DNA of 64,000 nucleotides from Deltaproteobacteria bacterium (GTDB lineage Bacteria > Desulfobacterota > Syntrophia > Syntrophales > UBA6807), in contig JAFGQS010000144.1 in the NCBI GenBank assembly GCA_016935565.1, positions 25,447 to 89,446 on the forward strand, written 5' to 3'. The notes beneath the pieces were generated by a model. The model searched no databases and had not been told where the DNA came from. It worked only from the letters and a program-made list of their open reading frames with translations. Each line of letters starts with the position of its first letter. Within the stretch, counting starts at the first letter, position 1. Positions 9,088-18,677 of this stretch are shown in pieces. Made by a program: the position numbers and the translations under genes.

Positions 9088-10110
9088 ATGTTGACAAAAA
9101 GGTATATGCTACTGTTAATAGTAGCAATGGTAGCTTTATCAATGATATTTGCCGGGCCTTCATTTGCGGCAAAGAAATTCTTTGCCATAGCCACCGGTGG
9201 TACGGGGGGAACCTATTATCCTCTCGGTGGTGCTCTGGCCCAGGCTCTATCCACCAAGCTTCCCGATGTCATAATTACTGCCCAGTCGGGAAATGCATCA
9301 GTGGCCAATTGTAATCTTATAGGAGAAGGTGAGATCGAATCTGCCTTTGTTCAGAACAATGTTGCCTATGCCGCATATACCGGTACTGCTCAATTTGAAG
9401 GAAAGCCGATAAAGAACCTGCGGGGAATTGCCTCTCTCTACCCTGAGACCATCCAGATCGTCGCCAGAGCTGATGCCGGTATTACAAGCATAATGGATAT
9501 AAAAGGAAAAAGACTCGTACCCGGCGACAGAGGTAGTGGAACAGAAGTCGACTGTCTCAATGTTTTGAAAGGTATCGGTCTGACATATGATGATTTTGGA
9601 AATGTCGACTGGCTCAGTTTTGCAGGTGCTTCCCAGAGACTGAAAGACAGACAGGCTGACGTAGCCTTCATCACAGCCGGATGGCCCACATCTTCAATTA
9701 CGGAGCTGGCTACAACATCGGACATTGTCCTTGTTCCCATGGAAGAAGATCTCATCAGAAAAGTAACGACAATGTTTCCATTTTATGCGAAGGTCGTTAT
9801 CCCTGCAGGAACGTACAAAGGAGTTGACAAGGACATTCCCGCAATCACCACAATGGCACAGTGGGTCGTCGATGCCAGAGTTCCGAGCAGCGTTGTTTAC
9901 GAACTGACAAAGGCTCTCTGGGAAAAGGGTACCCACGTCCTGCGGAAAACAGGTGATCAATATGCAGAAGCTCCAAGCGGAGCCGCAATCATGGCACAGA
10001 CACATGCCAAAGGTAAAGATGTCACCCTTGAAACCGCTCTGGATGGTATGGCGATACCGCTTCACCCCGGGGCAGCGAAGTTTTACCGGGAAAAGGGCAT
10101 GATTAAATAA
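9088..10110 (+). CDS. TAXI-family TRAP transporter solute-binding protein
   Basis: Signal peptide; FFAIATGGTGGTYYPLGGALAQALS ... AQSGNASVANCNLI ... PGDRGSGTEVDCLNVLKGIGL. Confidence 0.95.
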   Translation: MLTKRYMLLLIVAMVALSMIFAGPSFAAKKFFAIATGGTGGTYYPLGGALAQALSTKLPDVIITAQSGNASVANCNLIGEGEIESAFVQNNVAYAAYTGTAQFEGKPIKNLRGIASLYPETIQIVARADAGITSIMDIKGKRLVPGDRGSGTEVDCLNVLKGIGLTYDDFGNVDWLSFAGASQRLKDRQADVAFITAGWPTSSITELATTSDIVLVPMEEDLIRKVTTMFPFYAKVVIPAGTYKGVDKDIPAITTMAQWVVDARVPSSVVYELTKALWEKGTHVLRKTGDQYAEAPSGAAIMAQTHAKGKDVTLETALDGMAIPLHPGAAKFYREKGMIK

Positions 10111-10140
10111 CAGAAACACGACATGACCTAAAGGAGGTAA

Positions 10141-10172
10141 CTGGGCACCGCGGCCGTCGGTGCCCAGTTTTT
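10141..10172 (+). terminator. Intergenic hairpin with short U-tract between TAXI SBP and DUF1850
   Basis: CTGGGCACCG-cggccgt-CGGTGCCCAG-TTTTT, perfect 10-bp stem. Confidence 0.8.
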
Positions 10173-10694
10173 ATGAAAGCACGATGGATCATACTCGTAT
10201 TTCTTGGCGTTGTCTCCCCCTGTTTTCTCATCTCCCTGCATGCACTCCAGATAAAAGCACTCAGGGAGGGCAACGTTGTTTTCATGCAGATTGTTCACCC
10301 GAACGATCGATTTGAAGCAGGGTACATTCATTCGGTCGAAAGGTGTCCCGTGGGGGAATTTTTCAGGATAGACGAGAACTTTCGGATTATACTCTATGAA
10401 ACGACCTTTGCTTCAAGCAATACCGGTCTTCCCTCCGCCCTATCCGGTAATGAAAAGTTTCATAATGAAGGTGAATTTTTTAGGATTTCCAACATGGAAA
10501 GAGTTCTGCCTGAACTCCTGTTGTGGGTTCATGAAGACTATGACAATACACTGAAAATAGGTAAATCTCCGACGGTAAAGCTTCCTTCTCTTGCAGGGAA
10601 TACGCTCTTACAAGTGCTGATAAAAAAAATGACTCTTTTTGAGTATGCATGTCTGAAGGGGAAAATTTGTTTTATGTACCACAAAGGAAACTAA
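10173..10694 (+). CDS. DUF1850 domain-containing protein
   Basis: Reads AGYIHSVERCPVGEFFRIDENFRIILYETTFASSNTGLP; sits between TAXI SBP and TRAP permease as is usual for DUF1850. Confidence 0.8.
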   Translation: MKARWIILVFLGVVSPCFLISLHALQIKALREGNVVFMQIVHPNDRFEAGYIHSVERCPVGEFFRIDENFRIILYETTFASSNTGLPSALSGNEKFHNEGEFFRISNMERVLPELLLWVHEDYDNTLKIGKSPTVKLPSLAGNTLLQVLIKKMTLFEYACLKGKICFMYHKGN

Positions 10695-10722
10695 CGATAT
10701 GAATGACGAAAGAAAGGCTTAA

Positions 10723-13458
10723 ATGACAATTAAGACCCCAGACATAGTTGTTACAGAGAGTCTTGAAGAAATAGCAAAATATGACCCTGAATTTCGGTTT
10801 CGTCAGCTTACGGGCATTACCATTAAACTTGCCTTCATCATGACATTGATCCTGTCGATTTTCCACATCTATACGGCAGGATTTGGTGTTTTACAGGAAT
10901 GGCGTCACCGGGCGTTCCATCTTTCATTTGTTCTCCCCCTCGTATTTTTGTTCTATTCCATGAGAAAGAGTGGAACGGAAACGAAAAGATATCTCGTGTA
11001 TGATTGCATTTACGGACTCATAGGAAGCTCCGTTTTTACAAGCCTCTTCCGGGAAATCTTGGAACTTTCGTTTGCCGCGTCGGCATCTTTTGCGATTGGC
11101 AGTTTTTTGTTTATTATCTATTTTAAAAGACGAGAATATTTCACACATCGATATATTGTCTATCTCGATTTTTCTATTTATACAATAATGATTGGCAGTC
11201 TCATTTACGCCGCAAAGCTTGCATATCAATACATCCATTTTGAAACAGCCTTTCGAGACCCGAATGTAACCCTCGTCTTCTGGAGTATTCTCCTTTTTGG
11301 TGTCTTCCTGAGCATCACCCTGCTCTTTGTCATTCAATGGCTTAAATCATCCTACGCAATCATCAATAAAGCAGGGTTCCGCTATGACCGGGATGATATA
11401 CCCTATTTCGATGTATTCTTCGCCCTTCTCGCCTCGGCCGTATCGGTTTATATATTTCTGGAATTCAACAGCCTGGTTTTTCGATCAGGTCTTCCTCTCA
11501 AAAGCGACCTCGTTGTCGGTGCATTCGCATTCTTATTGGTTCTGGAAGGTGCTCGTCGAAGTATCGGTCCTCCCCTCCCCATAATTTCGTTTCTCGTTTT
11601 AATTAACTGCTATCTCGGCCCTTATTTCCTTCACATCCCGGGTCTTAATTTCTTTGCCCACAGGGGGTATTCGATCACCCGGATTATTGAACACATGTTT
11701 CTGGGAACAGAGGGAATATTCGGGATTCCCCTCGGGGTTGTTGCGACCTTTGTCTTTCACTTTGTCCTCTTCGGCATCTTTATTTCCAAAACTGGTCTTG
11801 GACAGCTTTTTATGGATATGGCCATGGCAATTGCAGGGTGGTCATCGGGAGGACCCGCCAAGGTTGCCGTCATCAGTTCCGGATTTATGGGCTCAATAAG
11901 CGGAAGCTCTATTGCCAATACGGTAACCACCGGGGCCTTTACGATTCCCCTTATGAAGAGAGTCGGATATGAACCCCAATTTGCCGGTGCCGTTGAGGCG
12001 GCATCATCAACGGGAGGGCAGCTGATGCCGCCTATTATGGGAGCGGCTGCATTTATCATGGCGGAATTTCTGGGAATACCCTATATCAAGATTGCCGCAT
12101 GTGCCGTTGTGCCTGCACTCCTTTACTTTTTTGCAGTCGGTACGATGGTACATTTCGAGGCAAGAAAGCGAGGGCTTGTGGGACTGCCGCGGGAATCACT
12201 TCCTAATTTATGGACTGTCGTTAAGGAAAGGTGGCTGTTGCTCATGCCCCTCATTATTATCGTGTATCTTCTGATCTCGGGAAGTAGCCCTTTTTTGGCA
12301 GCATTCTGGGGAATCATTTATTCGGTCGCAGTAGGACAGATCCACGACAGAACTTTTCCTTTCCTGATTGCCGTGTTTCTGTCCATTCCGTCCGTTCTGG
12401 TCAGAATAAATCCTGTCGATTCTTTTTCCATGTTTTCCGCAGTGTGGTTCATCTGTCTCGCATCCGGGATGTATTATTCCTTCAAAAGATCCGATAGACG
12501 CTCCTGGCTTTTCGGATTGATTCCAAACATTATTCTTGTGACATTACTTGGATTGAATCTGGAACCATCTTTCTGTGCTTTCTGGACAACGATGGCTGTC
12601 ATTGCTATCGGCGTTTTCTACAAAGAGAGCAAAATGAGGGTATCTGATATATTGGAAACACTGGAACTGGGAACAAAAAATGCTCTTGCTATCGGGGCGG
12701 CCTGCGCCTGTATCGGCTTTATCGTCGGTGCCACGACTCTTACCGGTCTGGGACTCAAGTTTGCAGCAGCTATTATTGAATTGGCCCACGTCGTGGCTTC
12801 ATTTGTCACCAGCATCGATGTCGTTCATATACTGAGCGTGGATGCCACGGCATTGTTTTTTACACTTTTTTTTACCGCTATCGCGTGTTTTATCCTTGGT
12901 ATGGGGATTCCGACAACTGCACAGTACATCATCGCTTCTATGATAGCCGCTCCGGCACTGCTGCAATGGGGAATTCATCCCCTCGTGTCCCATATGTTTG
13001 TCCTGTTTTATGCTGTCCTCGCTGATGTGACACCACCGGTGGCCCTGGCAGCCTATGCCGCATCGGGAATATCCGGAGCAAATCCCTTCAAGACGGGACT
13101 TACAGCCTTCGGTCTTGCTACTGCCGGTTTTATAGTGCCCTTCATCATTGTATCCGCTCCCATAGTGCTCTGGCTCCCGACGCTTCTCGACAGCTCGATT
13201 CCATTCGATTATGTACAATTCACGCATGTCTTTATAACGCTGGTTGTCGGTGTAATCGCCCTTGGGTCGACTGTCATTGGTTATTTGAAGTGTCCGTCAA
13301 CCTATAGTGAACGGTTACTCACCGGTATGGCCGCGATTTGTCTTTTCTACCCTGAAATGTATTCGGATCTCATCGGAGGTGCACTTCTCGTTACTGTTTA
13401 TGTCATTCAACGGCACAGAAAAAAAAAGGATGAAATAACAGTACAAGATGGCGCATAA
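10723..13458 (+). CDS. TRAP transporter fused permease (4TM/12TM)
   Basis: 911 aa, polytopic; motifs WSSGGPAKVAVISSGFMGSISGSSIANTVTTGAFTIPLMK, GMGIPTTAQYIIASMI. Confidence 0.95.
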   Translation: MTIKTPDIVVTESLEEIAKYDPEFRFRQLTGITIKLAFIMTLILSIFHIYTAGFGVLQEWRHRAFHLSFVLPLVFLFYSMRKSGTETKRYLVYDCIYGLIGSSVFTSLFREILELSFAASASFAIGSFLFIIYFKRREYFTHRYIVYLDFSIYTIMIGSLIYAAKLAYQYIHFETAFRDPNVTLVFWSILLFGVFLSITLLFVIQWLKSSYAIINKAGFRYDRDDIPYFDVFFALLASAVSVYIFLEFNSLVFRSGLPLKSDLVVGAFAFLLVLEGARRSIGPPLPIISFLVLINCYLGPYFLHIPGLNFFAHRGYSITRIIEHMFLGTEGIFGIPLGVVATFVFHFVLFGIFISKTGLGQLFMDMAMAIAGWSSGGPAKVAVISSGFMGSISGSSIANTVTTGAFTIPLMKRVGYEPQFAGAVEAASSTGGQLMPPIMGAAAFIMAEFLGIPYIKIAACAVVPALLYFFAVGTMVHFEARKRGLVGLPRESLPNLWTVVKERWLLLMPLIIIVYLLISGSSPFLAAFWGIIYSVAVGQIHDRTFPFLIAVFLSIPSVLVRINPVDSFSMFSAVWFICLASGMYYSFKRSDRRSWLFGLIPNIILVTLLGLNLEPSFCAFWTTMAVIAIGVFYKESKMRVSDILETLELGTKNALAIGAACACIGFIVGATTLTGLGLKFAAAIIELAHVVASFVTSIDVVHILSVDATALFFTLFFTAIACFILGMGIPTTAQYIIASMIAAPALLQWGIHPLVSHMFVLFYAVLADVTPPVALAAYAASGISGANPFKTGLTAFGLATAGFIVPFIIVSAPIVLWLPTLLDSSIPFDYVQFTHVFITLVVGVIALGSTVIGYLKCPSTYSERLLTGMAAICLFYPEMYSDLIGGALLVTVYVIQRHRKKKDEITVQDGA

Positions 13459-13500
13459 GAAAATCGATTTCATTTTTTTATATAAAAGGAGTTCTTAAGA

Positions 13501-14505
13501 ATGAGCAAAAAGAAAGTACGGATCATACAGTACGGTCTCGGTCCCATCGGGCTTGAAACGGCACGACTGGCACTGAACAAAAGTACTCTGGAAATTGTCG
13601 GAGCCGTCGATATTGCACAAGACATGGTTGGTAAAGATCTCGGTAAAATTCTGGGTTTTGAAGAGAGCATGGGAATTACCGTTACCGATAATCTGGATGA
13701 GCTTCTATCCGGCACTGAAGCTGATATCGTTATACATACGGCCGGATCAAGGATTAAAAACATCTATACCCAATTGGAAGAAATTATTGAGGCAGGACTC
13801 AATATCGTGTCGTCCAGTGAAGAACTTTTGTTCCCATCCGCCGAAAATAAAGGTTTGGCCGAAAAATTAGATACAAAAGCAATGGAACAGGGCGTCACGG
13901 TGCTCGGCACCGGGGTCAATCCGGGATTTATCATGGATGCCCTTCCCCTCTACCTGACGGGCGTGTGTCAGGATGTAAAAACCATTAAGGTTGAAAGAAT
14001 CGTTGATGCAGGGACGCGGCGATATCCGCTTCAGAAGAAAGTAGGTGCCGGGTTAACACCTGAACAGTTCAGGACCATGGTCTCAGAAAAAATGCTCGGT
14101 CATGTGGGACTTGCTGAATCACTTCAATTTATTGCTCACTATCTCGGTCTTTCCTTTGATAGCGTGGAAGAAACAATCAATCCCGTTATCGCGGAATACC
14201 CCGTAAAAACGGCATATTTCGATCTGAAAAAAGGAGATGTTCTGGGAGTCAAACACATCGTGAACGGAATTAAGGAAAATGAAACGATCGTCAATCTTGA
14301 TCTCAGGATGTATGTCGGAGCTGATGATCCCCATGATGCAATTTACATTAACGGAACTCCGAATATTAGGCTGAGGATTGACGGGGGTGTCGCAGGAGAT
14401 CAGGCGACAGCGGCTATATTAGTGAATTCTATATACGATGTAATGAGGGCGCAACCGGGGCTGGTAACGGTAAAAGATCTGCCGGCACCGCATTTCTGCC
14501 AGTAA
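13501..14505 (+). CDS. Dihydrodipicolinate reductase / 2,4-diaminopentanoate dehydrogenase-like NAD(P)-binding protein
   Basis: Rossmann start VRIIQYGLGPIGLETARLAL, GTGVNPGFIMDALPLYLT. Confidence 0.75.
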   Translation: MSKKKVRIIQYGLGPIGLETARLALNKSTLEIVGAVDIAQDMVGKDLGKILGFEESMGITVTDNLDELLSGTEADIVIHTAGSRIKNIYTQLEEIIEAGLNIVSSSEELLFPSAENKGLAEKLDTKAMEQGVTVLGTGVNPGFIMDALPLYLTGVCQDVKTIKVERIVDAGTRRYPLQKKVGAGLTPEQFRTMVSEKMLGHVGLAESLQFIAHYLGLSFDSVEETINPVIAEYPVKTAYFDLKKGDVLGVKHIVNGIKENETIVNLDLRMYVGADDPHDAIYINGTPNIRLRIDGGVAGDQATAAILVNSIYDVMRAQPGLVTVKDLPAPHFCQ

Positions 14506-14633
14506 AATAGAAATCATACACAAGCGCTTATATAGAGTATCGTGTTGTATGTCATAGTGATTTTGGCATACCCGTGAAATATCGGACGGAGTGGAATCTG
14601 ATACCATGGCGGGAAAGACAAAATGATAGCACC

Positions 14634-15194
14634 TCACTCTTCAAACAGTTTTTTAAAGAATTCCTGCTTTTCTTTCGGAACATATATCGATCCACCACGA
14701 TCAATGATTAGTTTTCCGTCAAGATGATCAAGTTCATGCTGTACAATCCGTGCAAGAAATCCGATATATCTTTTGTTGATTTTTTTACCTTCTCTGTCAT
14801 AGGCCTTGACCTTGATTTCATTATACCGAGCCACTTCCACACTTATATCGGGACATGAAAGACATCCCTCTGTCGATGTCTCGCTGTCGCCCCTGAATTG
14901 AGTAATCCGCGGATTAATCAGGATATCATAATCCTTATCGCTCTTTACGAATCCCCTTTCATCAAGATTCTTGTTCTTGAAGACCACCATTTTTTTGCTT
15001 ATTCCTATTTGCGGAGCAGCAAGGCCCAAGGCATCATTCCGTGCCAAGAAAGCATCGATGAGAATCTTAATATCTTTCTTGCTGTTCTCGTCAAGGGGGA
15101 TGGGAATCTCATCAGCTTTTCTTCTCAAAAGCTTTGATTCCTCTTCATTGACTTTATCATTCTCCCATAGCTTCCAGGTTTTGGTCTTTGCCAT
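14634..15194 (-). CDS. def: Peptide deformylase
   Basis: LGLAAPQIG, EGCLS, QHELDH motifs. Confidence 0.93.
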   Translation of the reverse strand: MAKTKTWKLWENDKVNEEESKLLRRKADEIPIPLDENSKKDIKILIDAFLARNDALGLAAPQIGISKKMVVFKNKNLDERGFVKSDKDYDILINPRITQFRGDSETSTEGCLSCPDISVEVARYNEIKVKAYDREGKKINKRYIGFLARIVQHELDHLDGKLIIDRGGSIYVPKEKQEFFKKLFEE

Positions 15195-15433
15195 ATGTTC
15201 ATTACCCCGTGTGATGATTGTATGTTAAAATTTTTCATAACACCATCATCCCTTTTTTTCAAGATATTGGAAAGCAGATAAGAATTCTTGATCGCTTCAG
15301 AGATATTTGTTAAGGGATTATCTTCGGATCGCATGATCTGTTCATAAATCAAGGCGGTCGAGACAATCATACCTGTGGACAAAGAACAGAGCAATGAAAT
15401 GGTTTGGAATGCACCTGTGGGAGGAATCATACT

Positions 15434-16672
15434 GTGATCGTTGAATTAATCAGTGAAGGAGCACGTCGGGCGTTTTCAAGCGCTATGCGATTCGACGAAG
15501 GGGGAACACCCGTAATACCCCCATGCGATAAGACAATCCCCCGTCTTCTTTACATACACATTCCTTTCTGTGAACAACTCTGTCCGTACTGTTCCTTCAA
15601 CCGGTTCCTTTTTGAAGAAACGTTATGCCGTGAATACTTCAATGCCCTCAGAAAAGAGATATACCTGTACCGGGAAAAGGGTTATAATTTTGAGGGTATT
15701 TACGTTGGGGGAGGAACACCGACCGTTCTGATTGATGAACTGGAAGAAACTCTTGAAGTGGCGAAAAGCTGTTTTCACATCAGAGAAATTTCGGTCGAAA
15801 CCAATCCAAACCACCTGACGGATGAGAAAATAAGCGTACTGAAAAGGGCGGGCGTCAACCGTCTTTCCGTTGGTATACAGAGTTTCAACGATGATCTTCT
15901 CAGGGCCATGGGTCGTTACGACAAATACGGCAGCGGTGTGATTAATGCCGAACGTCTGGTACAATCATCAGGCCATTTCGATACTCTCAATGCAGACATG
16001 ATCTTTAACTTTCCCGTTCAGACCTATGAATCACTGGAAAAAGATCTTGACACACTTATTGGTACGGGAGTCGATCAGGTAACATACTATCCCCTTATGG
16101 TTTCGGATTTGACCCGTGGGCTTGTGGAAAAGACCCTCGGTACGGTAGATTATAAAAAGGAAAAGCGATTTTATCGTCTGATTGTTCAAAAACTGCTCCC
16201 TCACTATCGTTTTTCATCTGCCTGGTGTTTTTCCCGACAAGATGCCATGATCGATGAATATATTGTCGATTATGACGAATACGCCGGCCTGGGTAGCGGA
16301 TCCATCGGTTACTTAAATGGCAGGTGTTATGCGAATACTTTCGATATACGGCAGTACATAGATCGTTCGAATAAGGGAGAACTTCCCCTTATGGCATCAC
16401 ATAACTTTTCACTAACGGATCGGATTCGCTACGATTTCATAATGAATCTGTTTGGTCTGGAATTGGAGGTGACCCCACTGCGGAAAAAATACGGTACAAA
16501 CGTCTTCCCGTACCTGTGGAAGGATATCATTGCTTTTATGCTGGCAGGTGGACTGCGGTATCATCACGGCACGTTTTATCTTACAACTCGCGGTCGGTAT
16601 TACTGGATTATCATCATGCGGGAGTTTTTTACGGCAGTCAACAACTTCAGGGCTTTTTGCCTCAATTCCTGA
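15434..16672 (+). CDS. Radical SAM coproporphyrinogen III oxidase-like (HemW-like)
   Basis: LLYIHIPFCEQLCPYCSF (CxxxCxxC), YVGGGTPTVL, NRLSVGIQSFNDDLL; GTG start chosen inside ORF 15404-16672. Confidence 0.85.
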   Translation: MIVELISEGARRAFSSAMRFDEGGTPVIPPCDKTIPRLLYIHIPFCEQLCPYCSFNRFLFEETLCREYFNALRKEIYLYREKGYNFEGIYVGGGTPTVLIDELEETLEVAKSCFHIREISVETNPNHLTDEKISVLKRAGVNRLSVGIQSFNDDLLRAMGRYDKYGSGVINAERLVQSSGHFDTLNADMIFNFPVQTYESLEKDLDTLIGTGVDQVTYYPLMVSDLTRGLVEKTLGTVDYKKEKRFYRLIVQKLLPHYRFSSAWCFSRQDAMIDEYIVDYDEYAGLGSGSIGYLNGRCYANTFDIRQYIDRSNKGELPLMASHNFSLTDRIRYDFIMNLFGLELEVTPLRKKYGTNVFPYLWKDIIAFMLAGGLRYHHGTFYLTTRGRYYWIIIMREFFTAVNNFRAFCLNS

Positions 16673-16739
16673 TGATCGGATAAATGCTTATAACAAGAAT
16701 CGTTTCTATCTCCAACGATTCTTTACAACCGGCGAAGCT

Positions 16740-17162
16740 ATGAAAACGTATCGAAACATTTACATTCTGTATGTGCTTCTCCTCGCTTTTATCCTCATTT
16801 CAGGATGTTCGGCCTCTCAGACAGAACGATTGAAAACAGAAAAAGATTATCAATGTGCGTTCAATGACTTCTATTTCAAAGGTCGCGCCACAATGGAAGT
16901 GCCGGTCACATACGGCAGGATTGACCTGCTCACCCATGATTTCGCCATAGAAGTTGATCGGCTCTCAAAATTTCACGAGGGAATTGGCCAGGCATTGCAT
17001 TATGCCAAGGAAACGGGTAAACGTCCCGGCCTGGCAATCTTCATTGTTGATCCATGTCCGGAGGATTTGAGAAAATTACGATATATCCGCAATCTTTGCG
17101 AGTTATACGGTATTAAAATGTGGTATATTAATGAAGAACTGGTGAAGGGGACAAAACGATAA
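16740..17162 (+). CDS. Predicted lipoprotein with PD-(D/E)XK nuclease-like core
   Basis: Lipobox LISGC; YGRIDLLTHDFAIEVDRLSKFHEGIGQALHYAKETGKRPGLAIFIVDP. Confidence 0.65.
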   Translation: MKTYRNIYILYVLLLAFILISGCSASQTERLKTEKDYQCAFNDFYFKGRATMEVPVTYGRIDLLTHDFAIEVDRLSKFHEGIGQALHYAKETGKRPGLAIFIVDPCPEDLRKLRYIRNLCELYGIKMWYINEELVKGTKR

Positions 17163-17221
17163 AGATAATAAACGGGAACGGACTCACATGCCTTGCACGG
17201 TAGTAAAAAAGAGGATTATAT

Positions 17222-18634
17222 ATGGATGACACAAAGAAAAACCTTTTAAAATCACTCCCTAAAATTGACGAGATATTGTTAATTTTGGAGAAGGACCATG
17301 TCACCGATAAGGCACCACGAGAGTTTATCGTTAAAACCTGCCGCCACGTCGTTGGACGGATGAGAGAGACCATACTCTCATCAAAAAAAAAGGGCCATGG
17401 AATTCCGTCTGTATCCTCTGCTGAAGAGGCTGCGGATGAAGTAAAAAAAACAATCGAGGGATTGCATACCTATAGTCTGCGCCGTGTGGTCAATGCAACG
17501 GGTATCATCCTGCACACAAATCTCGGAAGAGCTCCACTCTGCGACGAAGCACTGGAAAGAATTGTTGACATCAGCCGCGGTTATTCAAATCTGGAATTCA
17601 ACCTCGAGGAAGGAAAGCGGGGGCTGCGGTATGATCACGTAGAAAATATACTCTGTGCTCTTACCGGGGCCGATGATGCGATGGTTGTTAACAACAATGC
17701 CGCTGCCGTCCTCCTCGCTCTGAATACCCTGTCTGAAGGGCGAGAGGCGATCGTTTCCCGGGGTGAACTGATTGAAATTGGCGGTGAATTTCGCATACCC
17801 GAAGTCATGGAAAAGAGCGGAGCAACACTCCGAGAGGTGGGAACCACCAATCGGACCCATCTCCCCGATTATGAAAACGCAATCAATGACAATACGGGAC
17901 TTATATTAAAAGTTCATACAAGTAACTTCAGGATTGCCGGTTTTACTGATGCGGTTGAACTGCACGCACTGGTGGAACTTGGCAAAAAATATGGTATACC
18001 CGTGATGAATGATTTGGGAAGCGGATGTTTTGTTGAACTGAGTACATATGGTCTTGAAGAGGAACCGACTGTTCAGGACACTCTGAAAGCGGGACCGGAT
18101 GTGGTAACCTTCAGCGGAGACAAGCTCCTCGGCGGTCCCCAGGCAGGAATTGTTCTAGGAAAAAAAGATATCGTGGAAAAGATAAAAAGAAACCCCCTGA
18201 ATCGTGCCCTGAGAATCGATAAACTGACCCTTGCCGCCCTGGAAGCGACGATGAAACAGTATCTGAACACGGAAGAAGCCCTATCGTGCATAAAAGGCCT
18301 ACGATCATTGACGGAACCGGTCGCCACGGTTGAAAAAAAAGCACGAAAATTATTGAAACTATTACAAAAATCACCCCTTGAAGGATTCCTGTTCTCACTG
18401 AAGAAAGGAACGTCCATGTCCGGGGGAGGATCTCTCCCGACACAGGAGATTCCGACGGTTCTTATAGCCATTAATTCCTCCCGTATATCGGCAAGCAGAT
18501 TGGGAGAACGGTTACGCCATCTTGATACACCAATTATTGCTCGAATTTCAGACGAAGAAGTCCTCCTTGATTTACGAACGATTGATGAATCTGAATTTGC
18601 GATAATTGAGAATGGATTGAAAGCGTCCGATTAA
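17222..18634 (+). CDS. selA: L-seryl-tRNA(Sec) selenium transferase
   Basis: RRVVNATGIILHTNLGRAPL, SRGYSNLEFNLEEGKRG, GEFRIPEVM, SGDKLLGGPQAGIVLG. Confidence 0.95.
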   Translation: MDDTKKNLLKSLPKIDEILLILEKDHVTDKAPREFIVKTCRHVVGRMRETILSSKKKGHGIPSVSSAEEAADEVKKTIEGLHTYSLRRVVNATGIILHTNLGRAPLCDEALERIVDISRGYSNLEFNLEEGKRGLRYDHVENILCALTGADDAMVVNNNAAAVLLALNTLSEGREAIVSRGELIEIGGEFRIPEVMEKSGATLREVGTTNRTHLPDYENAINDNTGLILKVHTSNFRIAGFTDAVELHALVELGKKYGIPVMNDLGSGCFVELSTYGLEEEPTVQDTLKAGPDVVTFSGDKLLGGPQAGIVLGKKDIVEKIKRNPLNRALRIDKLTLAALEATMKQYLNTEEALSCIKGLRSLTEPVATVEKKARKLLKLLQKSPLEGFLFSLKKGTSMSGGGSLPTQEIPTVLIAINSSRISASRLGERLRHLDTPIIARISDEEVLLDLRTIDESEFAIIENGLKASD

Positions 18635-18677
18635 AAAAACCGATATTATGAAGCAGTATAACTAGGCTCAAAGCTCC

